Of a stretch of 64,000 nucleotides of DNA, positions 26,093-34,575 are shown in pieces. The stretch lies in contig OY776378.1 in NCBI GenBank assembly GCA_963675575.1, forward strand, positions 744,001 to 808,000, written 5' to 3'. The first letter of the stretch is position 1, and each line of letters starts with the position of its first letter. The notes under the pieces are model-generated. The model had not been told where the DNA came from, ran no database searches, and saw only the letters and a list, made by a program, of their open reading frames with translations. Source of the stretch: JAGLOK01 sp963675575. GTDB lineage: Bacteria; Bacillota; Clostridia; Christensenellales; UMGS416. The translations under genes and the position numbers were made by a program.

Positions 26093-27679
26093 TCAAGCAT
26101 ATATTTTTCTGTATTCAGTTGGTTTAATTCCAACACTTTTCTTAAAGAGTTTACTAAAATATCTTGCATCATTGAAGCTTAGAGATTTAGCGATTTCTTT
26201 AATGTTCATGTTGCTGTTTGTAAGAAGGTTTTTAGCAATCTCCAACCTGTATTCCCTCAAATAATCCGAAAAGTTTTGATTCATTTCTTTTTTAAATATA
26301 CTGGAGAAATACACGGCGCTTAAACCAACCTCGGATGCGACATCTTCAAGAGAAATTGAATGGTCATAATTCGTTTTCATGTATTCTATTGCTTGACGTA
26401 TGGGTTTTGTATTTCTGCTGTTAACATATGATTTTGTCTGCTCGATAAGATTAGAAATCTGCGTAATAATAGTATTTTTGCAGTCATAAAAAGTTGTGGC
26501 CATTCGGATGGAATAACGAACTTCATTATAGGCGCGATCATAGTTGTCAAAGTCGGAAATTTTATCTTTGTATAAATCAAAGAATATATCAGGAATGTTT
26601 TTGACTAAAAGCTTTATTTCGTATCTGCAAAGGACATCTTTAGGAAGAGAAAACAGCTCATTGATGCACTTTATAAAGTCTTCTTTGTTTAAAGTTTCGA
26701 ATGCCTGTCTAATTCTATTTTCCATATTTTCAATTTTTGAATCCAATGAAGGCAAGTTTTCGTTGAAAATCTTGTTATAAAAAATTATCTTTCCTATCCC
26801 AATCGACATTCTTGTCCAAGCGGCAATTGTTGCATCAACCTTAGATTTTTGAAGACTGCTTACATCCATGTATACTCCGCCCACGCACAAAGTTGCTGAA
26901 AGCCCGCCAAATAATTCTATAATATTTTTGGACTGTATGAATAGTTCGGAAAATGTATTTTGGATTAATTCCTTGTTTTCTTCTGAATAATTTAAAACAG
27001 CTATAAAATCATCCCAATTAGTTGTTACCAAAATCTCAATACAGTAACTTCCTAATAATTGCTTTATAATATTTTTAATCTTGTTGTGTAAGGAATTCGC
27101 GTTATTAGGAATTTCGTCTGGTTTATTTATATATTCCATTCTAAGCATTATTACTTGGAAACAGCCATTATCAAATTTAGTATTATATGTAGCGTTAATT
27201 TCTTTTATCGACATTGGATTGGTTGGCAATTGCCTGATGCCGTTATTTATAAAATAGTTTAGTGCTGGCATGCCGATCCCACTCGGACTCTCATTTGAAT
27301 TGTGCCTAATCTGCCAGACGATATTGCTTAAAGCTTTATTAAGTTCATCTTGATCTACAGGTTTAAGCAGATAATCAACAACGTCATATTTCAGTGCATT
27401 ATAAGCATATTCAAACTGCCGGTATCCGCTGATTATGATAAACTTGCAGCCGATTTCCATTTGAGTGACTCTTCGTATAATTTCAATTCCATCAATTTTA
27501 GGCATGCAAATATCGGTTATTACAATATCGGGTCCAATATTAATAATCTTATTCAACAAATCATCGCCATCATACGCAATGCCCACAACATCAAGCTGAA
27601 GTTCTGATGATTGAACAAATTGAACCAACATGTCACAAATAAGACGCTCGTCATCCGCGATTAACACTTTTAGTTTCAT
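26093..27679 (-). CDS. YesN-type AraC-family response regulator
   Basis: A ~528-aa response regulator. The receiver domain (1-120) has acidic residues at 9-11 (ADDE) and phospho-acceptor Asp56 in VITDICMPKIDG, plus the conserved Lys in LLKPVD. A long central region (~135-420) of the YesN type follows, and a C-terminal AraC double helix-turn-helix (~430-528) that binds DNA. The start at 27679 is chosen for the GGAG site 6 nt upstream; longer versions start inside the leader. It is the first gene of the operon and overlaps the kinase gene. It is expected to activate sugar or esterase genes nearby, target unknown. Confidence 0.9.
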   Translation of the reverse strand: MKLKVLIADDERLICDMLVQFVQSSELQLDVVGIAYDGDDLLNKIINIGPDIVITDICMPKIDGIEIIRRVTQMEIGCKFIIISGYRQFEYAYNALKYDVVDYLLKPVDQDELNKALSNIVWQIRHNSNESPSGIGMPALNYFINNGIRQLPTNPMSIKEINATYNTKFDNGCFQVIMLRMEYINKPDEIPNNANSLHNKIKNIIKQLLGSYCIEILVTTNWDDFIAVLNYSEENKELIQNTFSELFIQSKNIIELFGGLSATLCVGGVYMDVSSLQKSKVDATIAAWTRMSIGIGKIIFYNKIFNENLPSLDSKIENMENRIRQAFETLNKEDFIKCINELFSLPKDVLCRYEIKLLVKNIPDIFFDLYKDKISDFDNYDRAYNEVRYSIRMATTFYDCKNTIITQISNLIEQTKSYVNSRNTKPIRQAIEYMKTNYDHSISLEDVASEVGLSAVYFSSIFKKEMNQNFSDYLREYRLEIAKNLLTNSNMNIKEIAKSLSFNDARYFSKLFKKSVGIKPTEYRKIYA

Positions 27680-27751
27680 ATTCATCTCCAGATCCAAAAC
27701 AAGTACAAAAATCAATCTAACAAGTATAAAACTTCAATATTTAGTTTATTT

Positions 27752-27780
27752 ATTATATTGAAAGTTGAGATAATTTACAA
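27752..27780 (-). promoter_or_regulatory. Sigma-A type promoter of the regulator/kinase/ABC operon
   Basis: On the minus strand: TTGTAA (27780-27775), 17-bp spacer, perfect TATAAT (27757-27752). Predicted start ~27745 gives a leader of about 65 nt. Confidence 0.65.
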
Positions 27781-28437
27781 CTGACCGCAATATATTAATA
27801 TATTACACACTTTGTTAATATTATTCAACCCACATAAAATAACATTTATCATAAAATATAACATAAAAAATTTGTTGTTATGCTTAGCATTGAGGACAGT
27901 GGTTGCGTATGGAAATTTCTTAACTGCGGGATAATACCTAAATTCAAACAAGGCCCAATAGTAATTGATGGTATTATGATTCTGTTTTGCAGAGTTAAGA
28001 TTTTAAGGCAGAAAAGCTACTGTCAAGATTACTGATAATTTACACATAATATTAATCTTGCATCATCGACAAGCACTAAAGCCAATGATAAAATATCTAG
28101 AATAGTCGGTATTTTGTTTAAAGCTACGCATTTAAATGATTCAAAGTATCCTTGCGAGATAGCATTATGCCTGTTTTAACCAGAAATCTTATTGTTTTTC
28201 CATTTTGATTTGAACATTGCATTTTTAGATTATGATAGGATAAACACTTTGTATATCTTGTGAGCACAGTATTTCGGAAATATTATTGAGTTATTCAGGT
28301 GGATGTTATATTATGTGGTAGTTGGTAATTTTTATAGACTTGTACAGCATACGCAGTTATTAAACAGAAACCTAAAATATAACTGAGAGTCTTTAATTAT
28401 AGAAAATTGAATATTCAGCGCCTTTTTTATGGGACTA
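27781..28437. other. Large AT-rich intergenic region between divergent operons
   Basis: Most of the 889-bp gap (27680-28568) between divergent operons. No reading frame with a ribosome site or recognisable domain. Part of it (28041-28087) is ~72% identical to 33637-33683, including an identical ATCGACAAGCA 11-mer. The region probably holds the operators of both divergent units, but I cannot assign them. Confidence 0.35.
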
Positions 28438-28466
28438 TTGTTACTCCTATATAGTATATATACAAT
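28438..28466 (+). promoter_or_regulatory. Promoter of the lactonase gene
   Basis: TTGTTA (28438-28443), 17-bp spacer, TACAAT (28461-28466). Predicted start ~28473, leader ~96 nt. Confidence 0.5.
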
Positions 28467-28568
28467 AGTTTCAAAAATATACGGGTTCGAGACTAACACA
28501 AACTTGGAGCAACATAAACTAAAATAAGAACAAAATAAATTTTTTAGAAATAAATAGGAGGAAGATAT

Positions 28569-29723
28569 ATGAGCAAGAATATGTATGCAACAGTTGGAAA
28601 TTGGAATTTTAAAAAAGAGGCTAAAAAAGGTCTTACAGTGCTTAAGTATGAAGAAGAAACTGGCGCATTGGAGTATGTAGAACACTATTTTGAAAGTATC
28701 GTCGCAGGGCAGCAATGCTTTGATCCGGAGAGTAAGATATTATATATTGTTGATGAAATTGCTGATTCAAGGGGAATGATAGGTGGCGGCGGATATATAC
28801 TGGCGCTCTCCATTAATGAAAAAAACGGAGAGGTCAAAATAATAAACGAGAAAAAATCACTTTCTCCTAAGCCGTCTTATTTTTGCTTAGACAAATCAAA
28901 AAAATACGCTTTAGTTTCAAATCACGCATCAAGAAATTATGTGACAAAAGTAGTAAAAGATGAGCATGGCAAATATGACACGGAAACGCAGTTTGATGAT
29001 GTGACTATAACTTTGTTCAGGATTAATGATGATGGCAGCATAGGCGAAGCGTGCGATGTCTCCATACTTAAGGGAGAAGGAAACGGAAGGCATGCGATAC
29101 CACATCCCCATTCAGTGGTCGGTGATCCTACAAGCGAGATTTTTATTGTTTGCGACAAAGGAATGGATAAGATTTATTCTTATGGGCTTGATAGAGAAAA
29201 CGGAAAACTAATATTTAAAGATGAGCTTATTGCTGAAGAAGGATATGCGCCAAGATACAGTTCCTTTAATAAAAAACTGCCTATTGTTTATTGCAATAAT
29301 GAAAACAAACCAGTTGTTTATACGGTTGGATATGATATTGATAGCGGGAAGCTTCATAGAATTCAAAAGGTTGATGTGCTTATTCCTGAAGATGATTTAC
29401 AGGAAGAAATGAAAGGGTCATGCTCTGATATAATTGTTCATCCGAACAATAAATACTTGTATGTTTCCGTTAGAAATGCAAATAAGGTTTCGGTTTTTGA
29501 TATAGATGAAAAAGGCGAAATAGCGATAAAGCAAGTGATAGATTGCGGCGGAGACAACCCACGGGGCCTTCATATATCACCAAATGGAAAACATCTTTAT
29601 GCAATGAATGTAATGACCAGTAATATCGCCGGGTTTGAAATTGCAGAGGACGGGACACTAACAGCGCTTGAAAATGGAACAAAAACAAATTGTCCGGGTA
29701 ATATGCTGATTTTTGAACTTTGA
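28569..29723 (+). CDS. Beta-propeller lactonase family protein (Pgl/YbhE-like)
   Basis: A 384-aa seven-bladed beta-propeller of the lactonase family, whose known members include cycloisomerase-type muconate enzymes and 6-phosphogluconolactonase (Pgl). Blade-like repeats are visible, for example HPHSVVGDPTSEIFIVCDKG (~177-196), VHPNNKYLYVSVRN (~296-309) and GDNPRGLHISPNGKHLYAMN. His residues in the HPH pattern match the conserved lactonase site. Cytosolic: no signal peptide. An AGGAGGA site lies 7 nt before the ATG. As no pentose-phosphate genes surround it, hydrolysis of a sugar lactone from an imported compound is a reasonable inference, not shown. Confidence 0.85.
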   Translation: MSKNMYATVGNWNFKKEAKKGLTVLKYEEETGALEYVEHYFESIVAGQQCFDPESKILYIVDEIADSRGMIGGGGYILALSINEKNGEVKIINEKKSLSPKPSYFCLDKSKKYALVSNHASRNYVTKVVKDEHGKYDTETQFDDVTITLFRINDDGSIGEACDVSILKGEGNGRHAIPHPHSVVGDPTSEIFIVCDKGMDKIYSYGLDRENGKLIFKDELIAEEGYAPRYSSFNKKLPIVYCNNENKPVVYTVGYDIDSGKLHRIQKVDVLIPEDDLQEEMKGSCSDIIVHPNNKYLYVSVRNANKVSVFDIDEKGEIAIKQVIDCGGDNPRGLHISPNGKHLYAMNVMTSNIAGFEIAEDGTLTALENGTKTNCPGNMLIFEL

Positions 29724-29913
29724 GTTTGGTTGAGAAAATACAATTTATTTCTGTACAATAACAGTTAAAAAGATATAAATAAGCATTGTTTGAGCTTCTT
29801 TATGGAAATTGTGAAAACATTGTATAAAACTGATGTTGTTGGTTTTGTTTTTTTGCTTATGGGCATTTGTGGCAAAAAATATTAACACCTGTGTAAATTG
29901 GCTGTTTTTGCCT

Positions 29914-29942
29914 TTGACTTAGGAAAAAACACATGATAAAAT
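29914..29942 (+). promoter_or_regulatory. Promoter of the frameshifted MFS gene
   Basis: TTGACT (29914-29919), 17-bp spacer, TAAAAT (29937-29942), inside the 384-bp gene-free gap 29724-30107. Predicted start ~29949; the rest of the gap shows nothing recognisable. Confidence 0.55.
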
Positions 29943-30107
29943 AGTTGCGAACAACAACAGTAATGCAACGCAACATTATTATGCCATTTAAAAAAATATT
30001 AAACTTAACTCTATGATAAAGGCAGCTTAAATGATTTAAATTAAATGCCTTGACAGCTAATGCGCTTTGACCTTTAGTCAAAAAACAACAAAATTGTGGA
30101 GAGTAAA

Positions 30108-31293
30108 ATGCCAGAACAAAATTTATCAAAGGAAATTAACCCTAACGTCACAGGAAAAATATGGAACAAGATATTTATAAACATGTTCATAATAAACATG
30201 ATGTTTCATATGTGTACTACGATGATGAGTACCTTGACGGGAAAATATGCTGATTTTCTTGGAGGTTCTGCTACAATTGTAGGAATGGCAAGCGGCATTT
30301 TCGCGTTGACAGCAATTATTTTTAAGATTATATCCGCACCGGCTATTGATTCACTTAACAAAAAATATGTTTTGTTGGGTGGAATAGGGATAATGACCGC
30401 AGCTTTTGTGGGCTATACATTTTCTCATTCAATACCCGCGCTTATTGGTTCGCGACTAATTCAAGGTGCAGGGCAGGCTTTCACGACAACAGGATGTTTG
30501 GCTATTGCATCGGCATCACTGCCAAATGAAAAGATGGCATCCGGAATAGGATATTACGCCCTTTCAACCGCAGTGTGCAGAGCTGTTGGGCCGCCAATCG
30601 GTCTAAAGCTGGCGGATGCGGTCGGACAATACATTTGCAATACTTACAGGATTCATGTTGCTGACAATCGTATTTACGGCGGTTATGAAGCTTGAACATA
30701 AGAAGACCAAGAAATTTAAAATCAATCTTCATACAATTGTGGCGAAAGAAGCTTTGATACCGGCGGCTATTTTGCTGGTAATCATACTTGGCACATCAAT
30801 GATAAGATCATTTTTGGTTCTGTTTTCAGAGCAGCAGGGAGTTGGCTCGGATATTGGTTTGTTTTTCACTGTTTCCGCTTTTACCTTGATGGGTACGAGA
30901 CCATTTATAGGCAGACTGGCTGATAAAATCGGAGTAGTAAAAGTTATGATTCCGGCTTTGATTCTCATAGCAGCTTCTTTTGTGCTTATAAGTTTTTCCA
31001 ATGCGTTATGGATGTTTTTGGTGGCATCTGTGCTATTCTCTCTGGGACAGGGAGGAACACAGCCCTCCATGCAGGCGACAATTATGAAGAGCGTTCCACC
31101 GGACAGACGAGGGTCTGCCAGCTGCACCGCATATTTGGCCATGGATGTGGGAACGTTGATAGGCCCACTAATTGGCGGAGCTATCATTGATATGCTAGGC
31201 TATGTTGTAACGTGGAGATTAATGCTGATTCCTATTTTCATGGGTATGGTTCTTGTTATAGCATTACGCAAGAGAATTTATTCAATAGGCTAA
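30108..31293 (+). CDS. MFS transporter interrupted by a frameshift
   Basis: Two overlapping frames, 30108-30695 and 30616-31293, give the N- and C-terminal halves of one MFS carrier of about 395 aa. The first half carries helices 1-6 (SRLIQGAGQAFTTTG, GIGYYALSTAVCRAVGPPIG); the second resumes at NTFAILTGFMLL and continues through helices 7-12 (LFSLGQGGTQPSMQATIM, MDVGTLIGPLIGG). An extra base in 30612-30640 separates the frames. The start at 30108 is chosen for the GGAG site 6 nt upstream. Related to the MFS gene at 12.3 kb. It sits among hydrolase genes as a likely substrate importer or product exporter. Either inactivated or a sequence error. Confidence 0.82.
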
Positions 31294-31364
31294 TCTGTAA
31301 AAAAATACATTGAGAAAGTTAAATGAACTGAAACAAAGAATAAAATAAGAAAAGAGGTATTGTT

Positions 31365-32312
31365 ATGCTTACAAAATTATTCCCTATGGTACAGTTTAAA
31401 AAAGACACATGGGAGATAGATGAATTCGACTGCACCAGCATGTATCTTTTGGTAGGAACCGAAAAAGCCATGATTATTGATTTAGGCATGGGAATCGGCG
31501 ATCTTCGCGGAGCAATAGAAATGATTACGGATTTACCGCTTATTGCAGTGATAACACATGATGGTATAGACCACACCGCACAAGCAAGACAGTTTGAAGA
31601 AGTTTGGATTAATCCAAAGGATAACAAAAAACCGATGCCGCAGTCCTATACTCGCCGCAGGTTCGATGTGGAAAAGATTGCACAGAGGAATAAGGGAAAC
31701 ATGGGCTCTCCATATAATATGTTTAAACTTTATGGTTTTGATATTGAGGAGGATTTGCATGATCCGGGTCCGGACGAGAAGATGCCAATAGTACATGAAT
31801 TGCATGATGGAATGCAGTTTGATCTTGGCGGCGGACGTATAGTCACAGCATATGATTGCCCCGGGCATTCAGCGGGACATATGGTGTTTTTAGATGAAAT
31901 GACCAAAACTTTGATCGTAGGCGATGCTGTAAACTTTAATCTGGGTGTAGGTTCAGCACCTTTAGAAACAACATTGCGGTATCTTAAAAGATTGGAATCC
32001 ATGAGCGATAAATACGATGGTATATGGAATGGCCATCATGATTTCCGCGCATTGGGAGAGCCTCTGGCTGAAGATTGCCTACCTACAATTATTACTTTAT
32101 GCGAGGATGTTTTAAAGGGAAACTACAGCCCTTGTGAAGTTCCTAGCTTTTGGGGACAGGATATGCCTTTGACCAAAAAGCGGAAAAACCCAATGGACGA
32201 TGCTCCCTCTAATATCGACGGCACCCCAAAACCGGTTAGAAAACGTGTATTGGTTCGCAAAGGACGAAACTTCCTTGGAATCAACCCGGATATGTTATTT
32301 GAAGATAAATAA
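31365..32312 (+). CDS. MBL-fold hydrolase, variant zinc motif (HDGIDH)
   Basis: A 315-aa metallo-beta-lactamase-fold protein, roughly four fifths identical by eye to the protein encoded at 40278-41219. The metal motif reads H65-D-G-I-D69-H70, with Gly where the second His should be; the other copy has the complete HGHVDH. The remaining ligands are kept: His in CPGHS, Asp in VGDAVN and His in NGHHD. With one Zn1 ligand gone it may bind one zinc or be catalytically altered. C-terminal ~60 residues are a Pro/Lys-rich extension ending GRNFLGINPDMLFEDK. AGAGG precedes the ATG. Transcribed with the MFS gene 71 bp upstream or alone. Confidence 0.87.
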   Translation: MLTKLFPMVQFKKDTWEIDEFDCTSMYLLVGTEKAMIIDLGMGIGDLRGAIEMITDLPLIAVITHDGIDHTAQARQFEEVWINPKDNKKPMPQSYTRRRFDVEKIAQRNKGNMGSPYNMFKLYGFDIEEDLHDPGPDEKMPIVHELHDGMQFDLGGGRIVTAYDCPGHSAGHMVFLDEMTKTLIVGDAVNFNLGVGSAPLETTLRYLKRLESMSDKYDGIWNGHHDFRALGEPLAEDCLPTIITLCEDVLKGNYSPCEVPSFWGQDMPLTKKRKNPMDDAPSNIDGTPKPVRKRVLVRKGRNFLGINPDMLFEDK

Positions 32313-32411
32313 TTAAAATATAAATAAACCATTGTTTGTGGTTTGAAAACTCGAACCGCAGGCAATTGCTTTTTGTTTTTAGAATCAAGTATAATTTTAA
32401 GGAGTAATAAT

Positions 32412-33392
32412 ATGAAAACCGTTAAAATAGCATTTATTTGCCCTTGGCAGAATCATGCTGAGAAGTTCGCAAACCTTGCAAATACCTACCCTGAATCAGA
32501 AATTGTTGTGGTCTGGGATGACAATGAAAAGCGCGGCAGAGCATTTGCGGACATGATTGGATGCAGATTCGAGCCGGACTACAGCGCGCTGTTATCTGAT
32601 TCCTCAATTGATGGATTTATCATCACATCTCCAATACCGCAATACACACAGCTGCTACTTCCGGCTATCAAGGCAGGCAAACATGTATTTGTTGAAAAGC
32701 CTATGGCTATGGAAAACGAGCAAGCTGACATGATTTGTGAAGCGATTAAAGAAGCTGGCGTTCATGTCACAGTATCAGACCCGATTTTCAAGCCTGAGAC
32801 TGCCTATTTAAAAAGAATGACGGATGAAGGAAGATTTGGCGAAGTTAAATTTGCCCGCGTACGCATTGTGTTTGGAGATGGTGTTGAACTGCTCGGAGAC
32901 CCTGAACTACAACCATTCGTTGAAAATAGAGGCGGTGCTATGTATGACAGCCATTCGGCGCATGTGCTTTCATGGCTTCTGGGAAAACCGATTTCAGCAA
33001 CCTCAGTATTCAACAAATTGTCAGATTACGGCATAGACAGCAAATGGGATGTTCAGTCTGTTGCCGCATATAAGTTCGAGAACGGAGCCATCGGAGTGGG
33101 AGAGGCAAGCTATATTTCACCCGGCAGCCCGTATACAGTTGAAATCTATGGGACAAAGGGCTGCGGAAAAGCAACAAGAGAAGGAGCTTCTTACAATATA
33201 GATAACGCCGGTTGGGTTAACGCTCCTAAAGAAGACTTGCCCGAAGCTTATCCGTATCCGCTTAACTATTGGGTAAAGAGCGTATACAATGACACACCAA
33301 ACGAGCTATATTCAGCCGAAGAAGCCAAGCATGTCACAGCAATGATTTCGGCGGTCCACAGATCCGAAGGTAGGTCAGAGCCAATATATTAA
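32412..33392 (+). CDS. Gfo/Idh/MocA-family oxidoreductase
   Basis: A 326-aa NAD(P)-dependent sugar or cyclitol dehydrogenase of the Gfo/Idh/MocA family. The characteristic EKP motif (95-97, in HVFVEKPMA) and a His-bearing second motif in GGAMYDSHSAHVLSWLLG are present. The expected GxGxxG fingerprint of the first Rossmann strand reads IAFICPWQNHAE, an atypical dinucleotide loop. The start at 32412 is chosen because AAGGAG lies 7 nt upstream; the longer frame from 32343 lacks one. It would oxidise or epimerise a sugar-like product of the nearby hydrolases. Confidence 0.87.
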   Translation: MKTVKIAFICPWQNHAEKFANLANTYPESEIVVVWDDNEKRGRAFADMIGCRFEPDYSALLSDSSIDGFIITSPIPQYTQLLLPAIKAGKHVFVEKPMAMENEQADMICEAIKEAGVHVTVSDPIFKPETAYLKRMTDEGRFGEVKFARVRIVFGDGVELLGDPELQPFVENRGGAMYDSHSAHVLSWLLGKPISATSVFNKLSDYGIDSKWDVQSVAAYKFENGAIGVGEASYISPGSPYTVEIYGTKGCGKATREGASYNIDNAGWVNAPKEDLPEAYPYPLNYWVKSVYNDTPNELYSAEEAKHVTAMISAVHRSEGRSEPIY

Positions 33393-33444
33393 TCTAGTTA
33401 TTGGGCAAGTATAGAAACATATTGATTTAATTATATAAGTTTGC

Positions 33445-33490
33445 AAGGTGCTGTCACTTTATTAAATATAAGATGCGACAGCACCTTTTA
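33445..33490 (+). terminator. Terminator after the Gfo/Idh/MocA gene
   Basis: AAGGTGCTGTC (33445-33455) pairs perfectly with GACAGCACCTT (33477-33487), followed by TTTAAAT. Loop of 21 nt. Confidence 0.75.
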
Positions 33491-33838
33491 AATCTAAAAG
33501 AAAATGTGCGAAGTTTAGTGGTTTAGTCGAATGAATACGTAAAAGAAGGTGATTTCGCACAATCCCATTCTTTTATTAACCGCATGGTATTGATTGTGAA
33601 AACTGTAAAATGTTAATTCGGGCAATATGAATATATTGCACATTATATGAATATTGTTATATCGACAAGCATTGGTGCAAATGCTAGAATTACAGCATTG
33701 ATGGGTAATTCTATAAAAATATGTCTAATCAAGGCTTAAAATAGTATTTTGATGGCTGGGATATATTTGAACAATAGATGGGTGGTCTTTTGTTTCACCG
33801 CAAATGCAATTGAGCTGAAAGTGAGAAAACATTTCAAT
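33491..33838 (+). other. Gene-free stretch upstream of the PH-like gene
   Basis: AT-rich with no coding signal. GTGCGAA (33506-33512) and TTCGCAC (33554-33560) form a long-loop inverted repeat. The segment 33637-33683 is a diverged copy of 28041-28087. The frame of the next gene extends up to a TTG at 33749 but without a ribosome site. Confidence 0.3.
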
Positions 33839-34339
33839 ATGGTCGGTAATGAGAAAAAGACTTCGCAAAAGGGCGGCTCCGCCGGTAAAGAAAGCCTGCT
33901 AAATTCAAAAATATTCAAAAAACTTCCACTAAAATCTCTTTTACTGACTGTAGCTGTTATTGCACTGATAATGACACTCCCGAACTTTCGCTCGCAAGGA
34001 GCACTGGCAATTGGGATGGATGATACTCGCTTAGGGATTAACCACAGCATCGGCGGTTCAACAGAGGCCGAATATGCCGACATTGAGTCTATTGAATTGG
34101 TTTCTTCGGTAGATATCGGTCATATGATTTCTGGAATAGGGGATGAGAAGTCAAGGTCAGGAATTTATGAGAATGAAATCTTTGGAACTTATGAGCTTTA
34201 CCAGTACATCGCAGTCGAATCATTTATAGTTATTTACAAATCTGACAGTGTTTTAATGTTTAATTTGAGTAGCATTCGGAAAACTGAAAAATTCTATGAG
34301 GATTTGATGGAGAGTTATAATACTTACGCTAAAAAATAA
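33839..34339 (+). CDS. Small membrane protein with a bacterial PH-like domain
   Basis: A 166-aa protein (start uncertain; upstream GTG 33821 or TTG 33749 are alternatives). It has a Lys/Ser-rich cytosolic N-terminus, one membrane segment (SLLLTVAVIALIMTLP), then a ~120-residue domain. The last part (strand patterns like ADIESIELVS and DSVLMFNLSSIRKTEKFYEDLM) resembles the bacterial PH-like fold often fused to membrane helices; this is a pattern-based guess. Function unknown. It is isolated between a terminator and the ABC operon. Confidence 0.6.
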   Translation: MVGNEKKTSQKGGSAGKESLLNSKIFKKLPLKSLLLTVAVIALIMTLPNFRSQGALAIGMDDTRLGINHSIGGSTEAEYADIESIELVSSVDIGHMISGIGDEKSRSGIYENEIFGTYELYQYIAVESFIVIYKSDSVLMFNLSSIRKTEKFYEDLMESYNTYAKK

Positions 34340-34575
34340 AAAATACAAAGATCACCTGAATCATCTTAGTGTCAGCCTTCGAATACAACACTTAGATGAG
34401 ATGAATATATAAATACAAAACGAGCGAAACAAGTTTGCGGCCACAGAATCACGATATGTGTATCCTAAGCCGAATTTGTTTCATACGTCGTTGTCGAAGG
34501 AAACGATATACTTTCTGGATGTAACGCCCTATGGGCTTGCATATATTAAAAAAAAGGTAAGGAGAAGAAAACAAG

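Noticed and set aside
27781..28437. Possible transposase remnant in the large intergenic gap
   Set aside because: No frame with recognisable transposase motif and no terminal repeats; only a weak duplicate of 47 bp.
30729..31187. 152-codon minus-strand frame inside the MFS gene
   Set aside because: Antisense to transmembrane helices; no start signal.
33506..33560. Inverted repeat as ends of a miniature mobile element
   Set aside because: Arms of only 7 bp, no target-site duplication and no second copy seen.
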